Shown one piece after another: positions 22,706 through 34,739 of a DNA stretch of 64,000 nucleotides (position 1 is its first letter; each line of letters opens with the position of its first letter). A model generated the notes under the pieces. That model had not been told where the DNA came from. It saw only the letters and a list, made by a program, of their open reading frames with translations, and did not search any database. Source of the stretch: Schistosoma haematobium. Lineage: Eukaryota; Platyhelminthes; Trematoda; Strigeidida; Schistosomatidae. Location of the stretch: the NCBI RefSeq assembly GCF_000699445.3, contig NC_067202.1, positions 13,917,924-13,981,923 of the forward strand. Direction: 5' to 3'. The translations under genes and the position numbers were made by a program.

Positions 22706-23519
22706 TATTACAATCAATAAAAAGATTTAAAGATGGACTTCCCAATTCGTGAAATAACGGATACTGAATCTTTGTTTTGTTTCCTATATAAGTACATTCA
22801 TCCGTCCATCCTTCCATCCAATCACACATACATACATACATGCATACATACGTATGTAGATACATAGACAGACGAGTACACTACATAATGCAATCAGCTT
22901 ATTGAGTATCAGGTATAGAGTTCAGTTATCATCATCGGTTAACAAAAGAACTGAAGTGGTTTGATATTGCTAAAAGTAATCTTCTAATAGGATGGAAGAT
23001 GGTTGGGTTATTTTGATCGCTGACTAAAAATTAGGAAATCTAAACCGTTTAGTAGTTGTTCAATGATCCAAGGGTCAAATGCTCGACATGACACACATAA
23101 ATATGCTGTGTTTGATTGCCTGTTCTGAAGTTGTGGATGATCAGTGCCTTCTAGGATTTCAGTGTTATAATAAAATACCTGTCCAGTGATTCCTAGTTTA
23201 CAAAGGTTTTGTAAGTAAGATCCATCCATGATGTCTACTAAAATGGTTCTTAAAATAGGCCTCTCACAATTTTCCTTTATGCAAGCAAGATGGCGTTGTT
23301 GTAAAATAATGGGATTTCAGTTAATCTTTTCTCAATGTTATATTGATATCTAACGCCTTAATAACCGTTATACAGATAATCAGTAGACTTTCTGTTGCTG
23401 ATCTAAACTAGGACATTGCGTAATAAATCAAGTGTATGTAACACATTGTTAACAATGAAATACTATCTTTCTAAGAAATGGACATTGGTTGTAGGCAGTA
23501 AGAATAAGCACACAATTAA
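22706..23519. other. No gene recognised
   Basis: CATA and CATC runs at 22795-22855; otherwise AT-rich. The open frame 23008-23229 (minus) shows no known motif. Confidence 0.4.
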
Positions 23520-24145
23520 TTCATTTAATTGAAGTCTAGATCATTTAGCCAACATCCATATCAGGATGGAACAACTACTCAGTGTATCAGAGTTGTACGA
23601 TTTGTTGCCTGTAAAGTAAACTATAACGATTATGTTGGTACTGCTGAATAGAGTGAAACAGATAGTATGAACTTATGGAGATTATTGAAATCACGATTAA
23701 ATATAAATTAGACAATTAATGAAAATCTGGATGCATTGGGGGGCCCTTATCTAACTTGGATTGATTCATGATCTCAACTAAACTTATACTGATAATTATA
23801 ATATGCTCACTAATGACTAGCTTCAAGAGGAAATTACCCGAATTCTATTGATGACCCATCACCAATGGAGTTCAACCGTGTTGGATGCGAGGAGGGCACT
23901 CACCAAAGACAATCGGAAATATTCGTGCAGTACAGAGGACTAACTGAAGTTAAACTTGTCCACCAAAAAAATTTCAGTTCAATTGTCTTTGTGCGTGAGA
24001 CTGAAGTTTCATGGTTCAACTCCCGTTAGTGCGTCGTGGATGTGTTCTGCCGAAGAGTCACATATTAGGATGAAAGAACTATACAGTGCTACCAGGTGTT
24101 CGATAGTTGTCTAATCTTGATCAATTCATGGTATCAATTCAAATC
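23520..24145 (+). repeat. Two decayed family A SINE units in tandem
   Basis: Tail of a first unit (AATCTGGATGCATTG, then TAACTTGGATTGATTCATGA at about 23750-23770), followed by the full block order of a second unit starting at ATGCTCACTAATGACTAGCT (23803-23822), a tRNA-like head with GGTTCAACTCCCG, a hammerhead remnant (CTGCCGAAGAGTCACATATTAGGATGAAAG) and a tail. Confidence 0.7.
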
Positions 24146-24629
24146 AAGTTTTATTTTTATTAGAATAGATAGATCATATTTCAAGATATGTATATAGAAC
24201 ATTCATTTATTTTCGAAGAACATCCAAAATCCAATCCCTTAATTCATTTACTTTTGATGTATATTGTGAATACATCCATGATAATTTTCCTTCTCCAATT
24301 CTATTTGATTAATCGCCCCCACCTTAACCCCAAATTTTAGCCTGATCACCTCAAGGCTACCTTTATGTATTGCTTATCCCTAATTTATACTTTTCTTTTT
24401 TAAAAAAAAGATATAAACAATAATTAAGTCAAGTGATTACGAAAGAATCAGTTGGAGGTGAAGTTCAGCCTAAGGGAGAAGTGAATTTTTAATTCTACTC
24501 CATATCAGTAATAATTGGAGAAAGCATTGACTCCCTCTCTCTCTCTCTCATATATTCTCTTCTATGTATGAGTCAATTTTCTTTCAACCCTAGACAGTTT
24601 TCTAGAATTATCGTCATTATAAAAAGATG

Positions 24630-25290
24630 GATATTGGCTAGCAGTGAGATACATGATGCGCGTTTCGTCTTATTGGGGACTCGTCATCTGGGTATGCTTG
24701 CATCCCAGAGTTGATGGTCAGTCGGGGTTTGGACCCAGTACCGTTCTCCTCAAACGCCATCGCTTTGTCCACTTAGCTACCGAGTTCTGGCAGCCGCTAG
24801 CTTGTACGATGGGGTGAAGTTTAATTTCATTTGGTGTTGCTTTATTTGTATCTTCCAATTATTATTTAGGACTATAATTGATCAGTCTCTTGTTGGCATA
24901 TGTACATCCGGTGTGGATTGCCTCGATATAGCCTTAAGTCACACGCTTATGATATTTTCCTTTGTACTATTTAAACTTGTTTAATTCAATGTTAGTTATT
25001 TGTTTACTCCGAAGAAGTGGCTTACATGAAGTCACGAAACATCAGGAATACAAATTTTCTATTCATTTGGGTTATATTAACTTTCTACCCAATGCTCAAT
25101 TTGTTTCAAACCATCAAATCTAACCACGGTATTGATATGTATTATGATATTTTGTTTTAGTAATTTGTCCATTGATAGGTTGAATTGTTATAGTTAGTAT
25201 TCTGAACTGACCTTTGTCAAGGAATCATTGGGACTTCGAATGCACACTGACATTCATAAGTCTTGATAAGTCTACTGCTTGCTAGTTTTT
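24630..25290 (-). repeat. Family B (Sm-alpha type) SINE with long upstream module
   Basis: Read on the minus strand: an upstream module of about 480 bases (25290 to 24800), then the Pol III head with A box TAGCTAAGTGG (complement of about 24771-24781), then the hammerhead CAGATGACGAGTCCCC... GACGAAACGCGC with C3 changed to A, then the conserved end ACTGCTAGCCAATATCCATC. The module recurs on the plus strand at 33310-33780, which includes the paired antisense open frames at 24802-24984 and 33601-33810. Confidence 0.8.
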
Positions 25291-25560
25291 AGTAATTGTC
25301 TAGCTTAGATCAGTTCGTGACTCAGCAATGAAAATTATCATACATATCTGTGGTTTTAACGTAATTCTTAAGGAGTGAAGAAGAGTTTCAGTCCGCCCCC
25401 CAGTTCTGATATGAGTTCGTAGTTCGATCTCCGTTGCTCGAGTTGTGAATACACACTGCCACTAAGATGTCAGATATCAGGAAGGAACAGCAACGGCTCA
25501 ATGTTTTCTGGTTTTGAACGATTATTTAACTGAGGTCAGTTTGTTAAATAAATTATAAAA
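25240..25560 (+). repeat. Family A SINE fragments, strongly decayed
   Basis: A tail segment (TCTAGCTTAGATCAGTTCGTGACT at about 25299) is followed by a second decayed unit (25370-25545) with TAGTTCGATCTCCG, CACACTGCCACTAAGATG and AGGAAGGAACAGCAACGGCTC remnants. Confidence 0.6.
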
Positions 25561-26630
25561 ATTTTCCCCATATGTTGGATTTTTTCTCACCTTCGTCAAG
25601 ACCAAGGATGACGAACGCTGGTTGATCAGTAATCGATTTGGATAGGCGGATTCATGAGTGGCTATACTCTAGACTCATTTTTATCTTAAATACATAGTTA
25701 TTCTACGAAAAATTTCATCCATTCTCTAAGAATATTAGGGAAATGGAGCAGCCTAATCACCAGGTTTGTGTGGTACAGGGTAGATAGTTGTTGTATGGCA
25801 TAACTTTGATGTAAGGTCACCTAGTGTAAGCGATCACATCGTTTCTGTTCAAATTCGGTTGATGAAGGCTATTCATCAGACAAAATAAGTAAGTGAATAC
25901 AGTTAAGCATACAAAAAGCAATTCATTTGAAATTACTATGTCCTTTTCTGACACTTATTTAGTTTGATATTCAGTCGATAATCAGTGAGATAAAACTTTC
26001 AAGGTAACTTGAAGTTAATACATCAAATAACGAACTGTATAAGTTCCTGTATATGTTCCTACAACATTACTCTTGCACTCCAACTCCTAACCCAAACATT
26101 AACTGGTAAACTGTTACTTTAACTCCTAACTAGCAGCATTTCCCAAACACAATCACTTAAAATAATTATGAGATGCTGCCTCCAATTGTTGTCATAACGT
26201 TACTATTGTGTGTTTATTGAGATTCGCAGGTGGGTGAACGAAAGTCTTGGATTTCGTAAATGCAACTTGGAAACTGATTTACTCGACTCCATAACTTATT
26301 TTGTCCTTTAAGCCTCCTGTGATAATTAGAAGCGATCGAACTGATATACCAACTAGGAATCCTCAGAAATGTCAAGTACAAGCTAGACAAGACCCAGTGT
26401 GCACTGTTGAAAGTACTGTATATGGAGTTCATTATAGTCGCGGAATGATCTACAAAGGAAATATGAGTTAGCACAAAAACCACACTTCCTTTTTCTCAAC
26501 AGGACTTTATTGTTATAATTTAAACTATATATGAATCGGTACATAATTTCCTTTCGTTGATATTAAAGTCTGTAACTAACCAGTTTGCTGATATACATGA
26601 AGTTTATGACATTAACATTAACGATCCACT
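25561..26630. other. No gene recognised
   Basis: AT-rich with some moderately complex sequence (26214-26483 carries an 89-codon minus-strand open frame without recognisable domains). No repeat family from elsewhere in the window was identified here. Confidence 0.4.
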
Positions 26631-26634
26631 TCAC

Positions 26635-26740
26635 ACCTTAATTCATCTACGCCTGTTACTCCTCATGAAGAATTATAAGCCGCCCACTAGAATTCACTAA
26701 CCAACTGTTTCCTAGACTCTCCTCTCCAGTTGATACCAAA
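26635..26740 (-). pseudogene. RTE-like retrotransposon 3' terminus, short fragment
   Basis: CGCCTGTTACTCCTCATGAA (26650-26669) is the reverse complement of the 3' end of the RTE-like ORF; the following CCGCCCACTAGAATTCACTAACC is a decayed form of the conserved end. Confidence 0.65.
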
Positions 26741-26924
26741 AATGAATAGTAATATTAATATATAAAATAATTCAATGTAACTAGTTTTATATTTGTGTAT
26801 TACACTATTGAAAGAATACTATCTACTTAGTATAATTAAGTGTAAACGAACAGTTAGATAGTTTGAGTAATTACGATCAATTAGTTGAAACATTTGACTA
26901 GTTCAGTTCTACAAAATCGGAATC

Positions 26925-27213
26925 GGTGAGACTATAATTTATGGACAATATTTGAGCAACGCTAAATTAACCTTGAGAGTGTCCACCTAATAACTAGGAC
27001 CAAATGAGGGTTATAAACCAGTGTGAGCAATTAGAATTATGATTTACAGTTGATGGTTAATGTTAGGAATTACATTTGGGGTTTTCATCATGAACTGTCA
27101 TCAGATATAATGCCAAAATTCTATTTAGACAAATGGATGAGTGAATTTAGCGCCAAAATCTGAGACCTGTTACCTCATACCTGATTGGTTCGTCCATAAA
27201 TTATAGTCTCGCC
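26925..27213. mobile_element. MITE-like element, copy 1
   Basis: Bounded by 22-base terminal inverted repeats: GGTGAGACTATAATTTATGG at the left, and its near-perfect reverse complement at 27192-27213. The interior (GAATTAGA..., TTGGGGTTTTCATCATGAAC) matches the copy at 45939-46227 at about 80 percent by eye. At 289 bases with no coding capacity, it fits a nonautonomous DNA transposon. The superfamily is unknown. Confidence 0.8.
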
Positions 27214-28134
27214 TCATAATTCTATAATGTAACAAAACTTATTCAACACTGTTTAATTTCTTACACTTAAGCAAGATTTTGATTTTAGGAACTTTTATAT
27301 ATATTTTATTATCTATCATAATATTCATATTTTCTTATCACCAAGGTAACTAGATATGATATAACATCATAAGAGTATTGATAAGATCAATAACACTGAT
27401 CCACTTCACTCAATAATTTTTCATCACATATTGAAATTGGCAAAATATGTCAACACGTTCATATACTCATAACAGAAATAATACACACACACACACACAC
27501 TTGGGATAAGGAATACCAAATACATGAATACAATCACACACTTAAACAACAATGAAGGTATTTAAAGTTACCGCTTGCATATCTACGCTGAGAATCATTG
27601 CACTGACCTGAATGAAATTGATTTCACGCATTATAAGTTGCTCAAACTTAAAGATGTGACCCCACCACTGTGTGTATGTGCGTAGTAATTGTGGATATTA
27701 TCGGTTATTTAAAGACATAATGTAACATCTTGTATGCATGGATATTATGACTGTGACAATGAAGAACACGATAGATCATGTGAAAAATATACGTTGTTTG
27801 AATTCTCTTAGATTGTCTGTTGATATTGTTTTAATCATTAAAGGTTACATGTTAAAATATACTTGAAATACAATTATTCGTTACATTGTCCCCTTGGGAC
27901 TAATTTTTTTTGATAGTTTCTTTTAAACTCCCCCCCGCTACATTCTCTATCTTTCAAACATATGAGTTTTCATAGCAGTTGAATCAATTCAAGAAAAGAT
28001 ATTTTTTTCCTCTTATAATAGTTGAAGATGGAGAAACCTATAATCAATTTTTAATTTCCATAGGGATAAACTCAGAAAAATAAGCATTATTGCCATAAGA
28101 GATTTGTGAAGACTGTTGAAATTTACAGTTTACA
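27214..28134. other. Gene-free AT-rich interval
   Basis: A (CA)n run lies at 27483-27502. Nothing else was recognised. Confidence 0.45.
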
Positions 28135-28335
28135 TCATAGATTGATCTTAGTTACATAACCATTAAAAAAAACTAAGAAGCACTGGAAAGCTGTTTCATC
28201 CTAGTCCAAGATTCTTCAGTAGTAGAACTTATCCACGACTGAATAACCAGGAAACTAATTCAGGATATTCAGGTTTCATAACAAGCACTTAACTTTTGAA
28301 CCGATGAGTCAGCATTCAATGGTTTAGGCGTCTAA
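28135..28335 (-). repeat. Family A SINE, decayed
   Basis: Minus-strand tail (AGTGCTTCTTAGTTTTTT), hammerhead remnant (GGATGAAACAGC) and head remnant up to GTCAGCATTCAATGG. Confidence 0.6.
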
Positions 28336-28689
28336 CCTTAAGCAATTCGGGTAACTGCACAACAATCTTCCAATGTTACTGCTAGATGACTGCCCCAGAG
28401 ACGATATTCTTCCAAATTTATTCACTACAATGGATGTTAATATGTATTTAATCAGCGATAAGATATCATGCTGAATCAATGCTAATCCATTTTCATGTAA
28501 ACTTTAATGTTTAGGGGAGTCCACTTTGTCCAGTGGGTTGAATGAAAATTTTCCAGGTGAAATATTATTCCAAAAAAGTTCTTCCATAAAATAGTTCGGT
28601 AAACCAAAAAAACTTGTTACAAAATAGCCACATTGAGGCAATCTGTACAGGATGCTCATGTGTCAATTAAGTCTGACGGAGATTCAGTC

Positions 28690-29150
28690 TATTTATTTAT
28701 TCATTTGAACACATAAATATCGGTACAAAGGAGCAACGAATACATATGCGCCACACTTGGTTTATATGTGGGTTATGATACTGCCCGGGTGCCCAAACCG
28801 AAGAAGGTGGTTTTCTTAGGAGGCCACACTCGGAGCATTCGACCTAGAGGACTGATCCACAAGGTAGTGGAGCAACGTAAGGAGATGCAGTCCCATACTA
28901 ACCGGTGACCAACAATAGATTCATACGCCGTTTGTTTCCTTAGGATCTTGTAGCCTATGTTCACCATTGGTTTTGAATGAGGGTTTTCCAACTTCCATAG
29001 GTGGATCCTCCATATCTAACAACCCGGTTAAAGCGTCGGACATTCGCTTTTCGTTCCCTCAATTCCGTAAACAACACTCGTCGTGTGAGAGTATTTCGAG
29101 AGTGAGAGCAGACACTCCCCACGCTTAGCTGTACTAGGGCATTTGGTAAG
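28690..29150 (-). repeat. R4 retroposon, longest copy
   Basis: On the minus strand it begins near ACCAAATGCCCTAGTACAGC (about 29129-29148) and continues through CGAAATACTCTCACACGACG and the internal block absent from the 10855 copy. It ends with TTCAAATGAATAAATAAATA. The 5' side directly abuts the SRP RNA-like sequence in the same orientation. Confidence 0.8.
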
Positions 29151-29159
29151 AATTTTCTC

Positions 29160-29406
29160 TGCTGTCATATGGATACCATTCACAGGCGCTATCCTGCTAC
29201 CGCACCACGAATGGAATTTTGACTGCTGGGTTTCCTCCCTAGGCCAGTTTGCCTCTCCTCAGACGACCTGGACAAACCGCCCTCCGACACGTCGTCCATA
29301 TCGGCGCCGTGCTTAGCACCTATGTGCCAGAACTCCCTGTTCCACGAAATCACGCACCCTGACCTCCGAGTAGTAAGATTACAGGCGCACGCTACCACGC
29401 CCAGGT
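29160..29406 (-). ncRNA. SRP (7SL) RNA-like gene or pseudogene, 3' truncated
   Basis: On the minus strand the sequence starts CCTGGGCGTGGTAGCGTGCG, then CCTGTAATCTTACTACTCGG, matching the Alu-domain start of 7SL RNA. Further in are the S-domain landmarks CGATATGGACGACG, GAGGCAAACTGGCCTAGG, GAGGAAACCCAGCAGTCAAA and TAGCGCCTGTGAATGG. These occur in the order and spacing of eukaryotic SRP RNA, which binds SRP proteins in the ribonucleoprotein that targets secretory proteins. The 3' strand of helix 5 that should follow GCCTGTGAAT is not recognisable, and no Pol III T-run follows. A TTGACGTAA element, like the CRE of 7SL promoters, lies immediately upstream (about 29407-29415). Homology is strong; whether this copy is functional is doubtful. 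Confidence 0.8.
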
Positions 29407-29410
29407 TACG

Positions 29411-29989
29411 TCAAGAATCTTAAAAAATGTTATAATTTAAGCCCTAAAAATTTAGTTAATTTCATATTAATTAGAAAAGTTAGCTAGACATAGAAGCTCT
29501 ACATATAACTGCTAAGTTTGAAGCTATTACGAGTTCACTTAGTATGCAAACGGAACAAAGACTTGTGACAGTAGACCAATAAGCTAGCTATTTGATGCGT
29601 CCTAGCCCCGCTAACTAGAGGAAAAAGTCCAAGCTTGGAACAGGAAAGTATATTCCGTAAGCCAGAAGCACGAGTGAATAATAACAGACACAAATCAAAC
29701 GTATATATACAGCATAAAACTGTCCTTGGGAAGCGTAGCAAAAATAACATACTAAAATACACAACGGACAAATAGAGTTAAAGATTCTCCCAAGTGGGAA
29801 ATATGATATGAAGGTGGAAAGAGCACTCTTGGTACGAAAACAAGGAAATTTAAACTTCCAAAATAAAATTATAAATTTAAAGCATTTACCAAATGAGTTC
29901 TGGGGATCTAACATCCCCAACAATAACACCATGTTTCAAGCAGGAATTACTGGTTTAAAATACTGATGTCAATAGGAATACTGTCGTAC
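29411..29989. other. No gene recognised
   Basis: AT-rich; overlapping minus-strand open frames at 29535-29932 have no recognisable domain. Confidence 0.4.
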
Positions 29990-30055
29990 AAGTACGCCTA
30001 ACTGAAGAATCCTAAATAGGACGAAACATAGGTCTTTGATTTTAATCACAATACA
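29990..30055 (+). ncRNA. Isolated hammerhead-like motif
   Basis: CTGAAGA (30003-30009) keeps every invariant left-core position. It is followed by a UCC/GGA stem II with a six-base loop, GAAAC and ATAGGTC, with GTC as a possible cleavage triplet. The 10.1/11.1 pair is A/C, and stem I pairing is not obvious. It may be the remnant of a family B SINE; no tRNA-like head was seen upstream. Confidence 0.4.
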
Positions 30056-30089
30056 TACATTTCAAATTACAATCATGAATTATCACGAC

Positions 30090-30720
<631 letters not shown>

Positions 30721-31504
30721 TCATATTATATTTGAATAATTCTATCAGAGATTTGTGTTTGACTTTATCTAAAGTTGATTCATATGAAAGATTAGAATGT
30801 AATGGTTAAGTTATATAAAAAGGATAATAGTTAAAGATTCTTATCTTGTAACAGTTAAATACATCATCTCATAAGTCGAACAAAAACACACATTACTCAA
30901 TTGATTCAAACTGGGGAAATTCACCTCAACACTGTTATATCCTGATGAGAATAATGAATGGTAACTGTTGGGATCTATTCTTCGACCATTACTATACGTC
31001 TGTTTTTATCGTATAATTGTTAAATAACTAAACTATACATATTCATGTTCCTCTTATTATGAGCTTTATTTTGACCTATGAACTATTATTATACGATTTA
31101 CCATTCTTGAGTTATACCCTGTCTATCAATTACTACCTGTCACATTCACAGCCACTTTGGGCTAAAACTTATACAAATGTTATTTCCTAATTTACTGGTA
31201 CGATGTAGTCTGTCTGGTTGGTATATAAACCCATTATGTTTAAAATACATGATTCATATTGCAGAAGCTAAGATTGTTGTTCTGGACTAAACTTTCTGGG
31301 CTAGGCGGAAAGCAGGACCAATAAGGACACTAGACTACTCGTACTTGTTGTATGCATCATTGATCCGGCCGATGAATCACAGTGCTCTAATTGGCAATAT
31401 CATTACATTATACATTGAATAGGACACCGGGCACAAATTATACCAAACACCAATATACTATTGTTTTTGTTTCTTATACAATTATCTAATCACTTGGTCA
31501 TAGT
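30721..31504. other. No gene recognised
   Basis: AT-rich, moderately complex sequence. Nothing identifiable. Confidence 0.4.
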
Positions 31505-31750
31505 GTAATGTGTGCTACTGATGTCGACAGATATAAGTAGTATGTACCATTAATCGAAAATGGAATGCCTAGCAGCAAAACGTTGAAAAAACCAATCAGA
31601 AGAATATGAGAACAGAGAATGATTGGTATAGAAACGAAAGAACAATAAAGTTTGAGACAATTGATGGATATTTTGTAATTGAAGTATTTACTGTATGGTT
31701 CCTCACCTGTGTTCTCATTTACAACAACAGTATTTATGAAGTCATAGATT
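31505..31750 (+). repeat. Dispersed repeat R3
   Basis: The clearest copy: GTCGACAGATATAAGTAGTA at the start, AATGCCTAGCAGCAAAACGT, GAGACAATTGATGGATATTT, and the end CTCACCTGTGTTCTCATTTA followed by CAACAACAGTATTTA. Confidence 0.8.
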
Positions 31751-32534
31751 ATTTTGTTTTACTGATATAAATATTGTCTTTCATTTTGTAATCAATTACA
31801 TATTGTTGAGCACAGTAGAATGATCTACAAAGACACTTGTAATGGCTTTTCCCCCTCCCACCTCTCCCCCTCTATGTATATATACATATATACACTCAAT
31901 TAAACTCAGTGGGAATTCATTTTTAATCTGTCAAATGATCAACTGTACAATAGATTCTAATCAAAGTTATACACTAGAGTACATGAATATGATTTCCATA
32001 TAAAAATCATACTTTATTTATCTGATTTAATTCTTAATATATATGCCTAAATAATATAAGTAGTATGTATTAAAGGAGTAGAAATTTTAAAAGAATCTTA
32101 TAACTAACTGAATGACTTATATTCTGATCTTTCTAAATGAACGAATCTGAAGACAATGATATTAATCTCTCATCAGTTTCAGTAGCAAATCAATTGATAC
32201 ATTAAACAGAAAGACTCTATACTTAATAATAATATGAATAACCAGAATAGATTTCTTCTATTTAAGTCTAGTAAACCCCTACTGAGTAAAATTTCCAATT
32301 GAATAAGATCAAAGTGAACAGGTTAGAAAAAAAAGAGAAAATAATCAACTAATGTTCCAATCACTAATTCATCTATATACACAATGGATCTTTTTGAGAA
32401 TGAAGTTCATCAGCTTTAACTATCTAATCCATATATGATAGAGAGACTGTTGATTGTCTAACATAATGACAAATAGACGAATGTCTAGCAAAAAATCGGA
32501 AATCTGTATGTGCCCTTTTAGCTACAATGTAATT
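31751..32534. other. No gene recognised
   Basis: AT-rich. A short self-complementary TATGTATATATACATATA tract lies at 31872-31893. Confidence 0.4.
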
Positions 32535-32910
32535 AGTAAGAACTTTCGTCTAAATTTGAACGAATAGTTTCACAATATTTGGGCGCCGAGTTAATTTGAG
32601 ACATTAAAAAGAAGAATATATTCGTAAAATCTCAGCGAATGAATTTTAAGTAAATCCAACGTTTCGCCTGGCAATCTGGTCCAAGCTTTTTCAAGAAAAA
32701 TATCTATTTTTATGCGATTGCAAAATAATAAATAAGAACTTTCGTCTAAATTTGAACGAATAGTTTCACAATATTTGGGCGCCGAGTTAATTTGAGATAT
32801 TTTCCTTAAAAAAGCTTGGACCAGATTTCCAGGCAAAACGTTGGATTTACTTAAAATTCATTCGCTGAGATTTTACGAATATATTCTTCTTTTTAATGTC
32901 TCAAATGTAA
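32535..32910. repeat. Palindromic element with nested direct repeats
   Basis: The arms 32600-32700 and 32803-32905 are inverted repeats (AGAAGAATATATTCGTAAAA and its complement; CCAACGTTTCGCCTGGCAAT and its complement). A block of about 62 bases starting AAGAACTTTCGTCTAAATTT occurs twice in direct orientation (about 32538-32600 and 32735-32797). A single arm is also found at 22590. No coding capacity. Confidence 0.85.
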
Positions 32911-32924
32911 TTAGTGTCTAAATC

Positions 32925-33112
32925 TACTTATTTGAGGAGAGTTGGATGGTGGTTAACAGTGGAATCCAAGATGCGCGTTTCATCCTATACGGGATCCGTC
33001 AGTTGGATGTACCTGTGCCTCAAAGTTGGTGTTCACCCCAGGACTCGAATCCAGTATCGTTCGCTTCAAACGCCATCGCGTTATCTACTTAGCTACTGAA
33101 TCCTAGGAAGAT
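32925..33112 (-). repeat. Family B (Sm-alpha type) SINE
   Basis: The minus strand contains the Pol III boxes (TAGCTAAGTAGATAACGCG and GGATTCGAGTCCTGG) and the hammerhead CAACTGACGGATCCCGTATAGG ATGAAACGCGC. A9 is changed to G, so the core is damaged. It ends CCACTGTTAACCACC. Confidence 0.85.
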
Positions 33113-33119
33113 ATAAATA

Positions 33120-33780
33120 AAACAATACGAAGTGAAACTTAAACTTCACTCCACTGCACAAGCAGGTGGCTATCAGGACTCAGTAGCTAAGTAGATAACG
33201 TGATGGCATTTAAAGCAAATGGTACTGGGTTCGAGTCTCGGAGCGAACTTCAACTCTGAGATGTAGGTACATTCAGTTGACGAGTCCCAAATAAGACGAA
33301 ACGTGAGTATAGAACTTATCAATGTCAGTGTGCATGCGAAATCCCAATGATTCCTTGACAAAGGTCAGTTCAGAATACTAACTATAACAATTCAACCTAT
33401 CAATGGACAAATTACTAAAACAAAATATCATAATACATATCAATACCGTGGTTAGATTTGATGGTTTGAAACAAATTGAGCATTGGGTAGAAAGTTAATA
33501 ACAAATATACATTTTTTGTTATATCTCAAATGAATAGAAAATTTGTATTCCTGATGTTTCGTGACTTCATGTAAGCCACCTCTTTGGAGTAAATAAATAA
33601 TCAACACTGAATTAACACAAGTTTAAATAGTACAAAGGAAAATATCATAAGCTTGTAACTTAAGGCTATATCGAGGCAATCCACACCGGATGCGCATATG
33701 CCAACAAGAGACTGATCAATTATAGTCTGAAATAACAATTGGAAGATACAAATAAAGCAACACCAAGAGAATTTAAATCT
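33120..33780 (+). repeat. Family B SINE plus start of next unit's upstream module
   Basis: Plus-strand head GGACTCAGTAGCTAAGTAGA (33178-33197), B box GGGTTCGAGTCTCGG (33228-33242), hammerhead CAGTTGACGAGTCCC...GACGAAACGTG with C3 changed to T (about 33280). After about 33305 it runs into the long upstream module shared with 24800-25290, in the orientation expected of a head-to-tail neighbour. Together with the copy at 32925 it forms a divergent pair. Confidence 0.8.
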
Positions 33781-33789
33781 AGTTAGTTT

Positions 33790-34205
33790 ATTAAAGTTCT
33801 TTCTTTTCATCGATTGATCTACTAATAGTTCCCCCCCCTTTTAATTGATACATTAAGTGAATTCTTATTTGACTGTACATGAAATTGAGTTAATCCACTC
33901 AAGATGCACATATCTAACAAACAAACAAACAGATACTAATCAACATCAAAAATCGGAAAATATAGACCCTTAGAAATGAAATTTACCTTTTTCTAATTGG
34001 TTGTCGCCACTTTTCGTTTGGTAGATTTTGATATACCTTAAGGTCATTTATTTTCGTTTTTATTCAGTTTGTTCCAGTTCAAATTTTAGTATTCCCTGCA
34101 ATTTACGTTCTCTCCGTGTTAGCGATCAAGTACTGAAGTGTTCTATGCTAGTTACCGTTGTCGATTTACGAAATAGAATTGTTTTTACTAGAGTAATAGC
34201 GCTTT
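33790..34205. other. No gene recognised
   Basis: AT-rich without identifiable features. Confidence 0.4.
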
Positions 34206-34209
34206 AAAA

Positions 34210-34450
34210 TTGATTGATCACTACTCAATGATCAACCAATTGTAAATACATATCAGTCGTACAGTAGATTAGTTGCGGCTCAGATGGATCATTCGTAAAG
34301 TCTCTGACTGTGAAACTAAATAATACAGAATCGAGTTCACTAGGGAGCATCAGCTACCCCAGGATTTACAGGTACACCTTACTAATAAGTGCGAAATAGC
34401 ACAAAACCTAGGTTAAGGAGGCTTTCCTCCCGAGTACTTACAATCACCCA
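34210..34450 (+). repeat. Family C SINE, decayed
   Basis: Flank block ATTGATCACTACTCAATGATCAACCAATTG, head GCGGCTCAGATGGATCATTC, and a core reading CTAATAA...GAAATAGCACAAAACC. The core is lost. Confidence 0.7.
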
Positions 34451-34739
34451 CCACCTCACATCTCAACATAGAGTAGTAGCTCAACTTTTCCTAATTCCAC
34501 AAAGATTGGGTTCTCTAATACTAAGATATAACATTGATAGGACGTTAAAAATATTCATTTATTCACATATGATTAGATGTAGTTGTATCCCAGCACATTG
34601 TTAGTGTTTATAATAAAACATGAACTTGCCCAATTAATAAACTGATAAACTGAATATCATATGACTTTGTGGAACTAAGCACAAATAACTGAATTAATGA
34701 AATTTGTATACGATATATATATACGATATCTCTTTAATC

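Noticed and set aside
24802..24984. Conserved short peptide also encoded at 33601-33810 (minus)
   Set aside because: Both frames lie antisense in the upstream module of the family B SINE; similarity reflects repeat homology, not selection on a protein.
26214..26483. 89-codon open frame on the minus strand
   Set aside because: No recognisable motif, no splice context, and no homologue in the window; likely chance.
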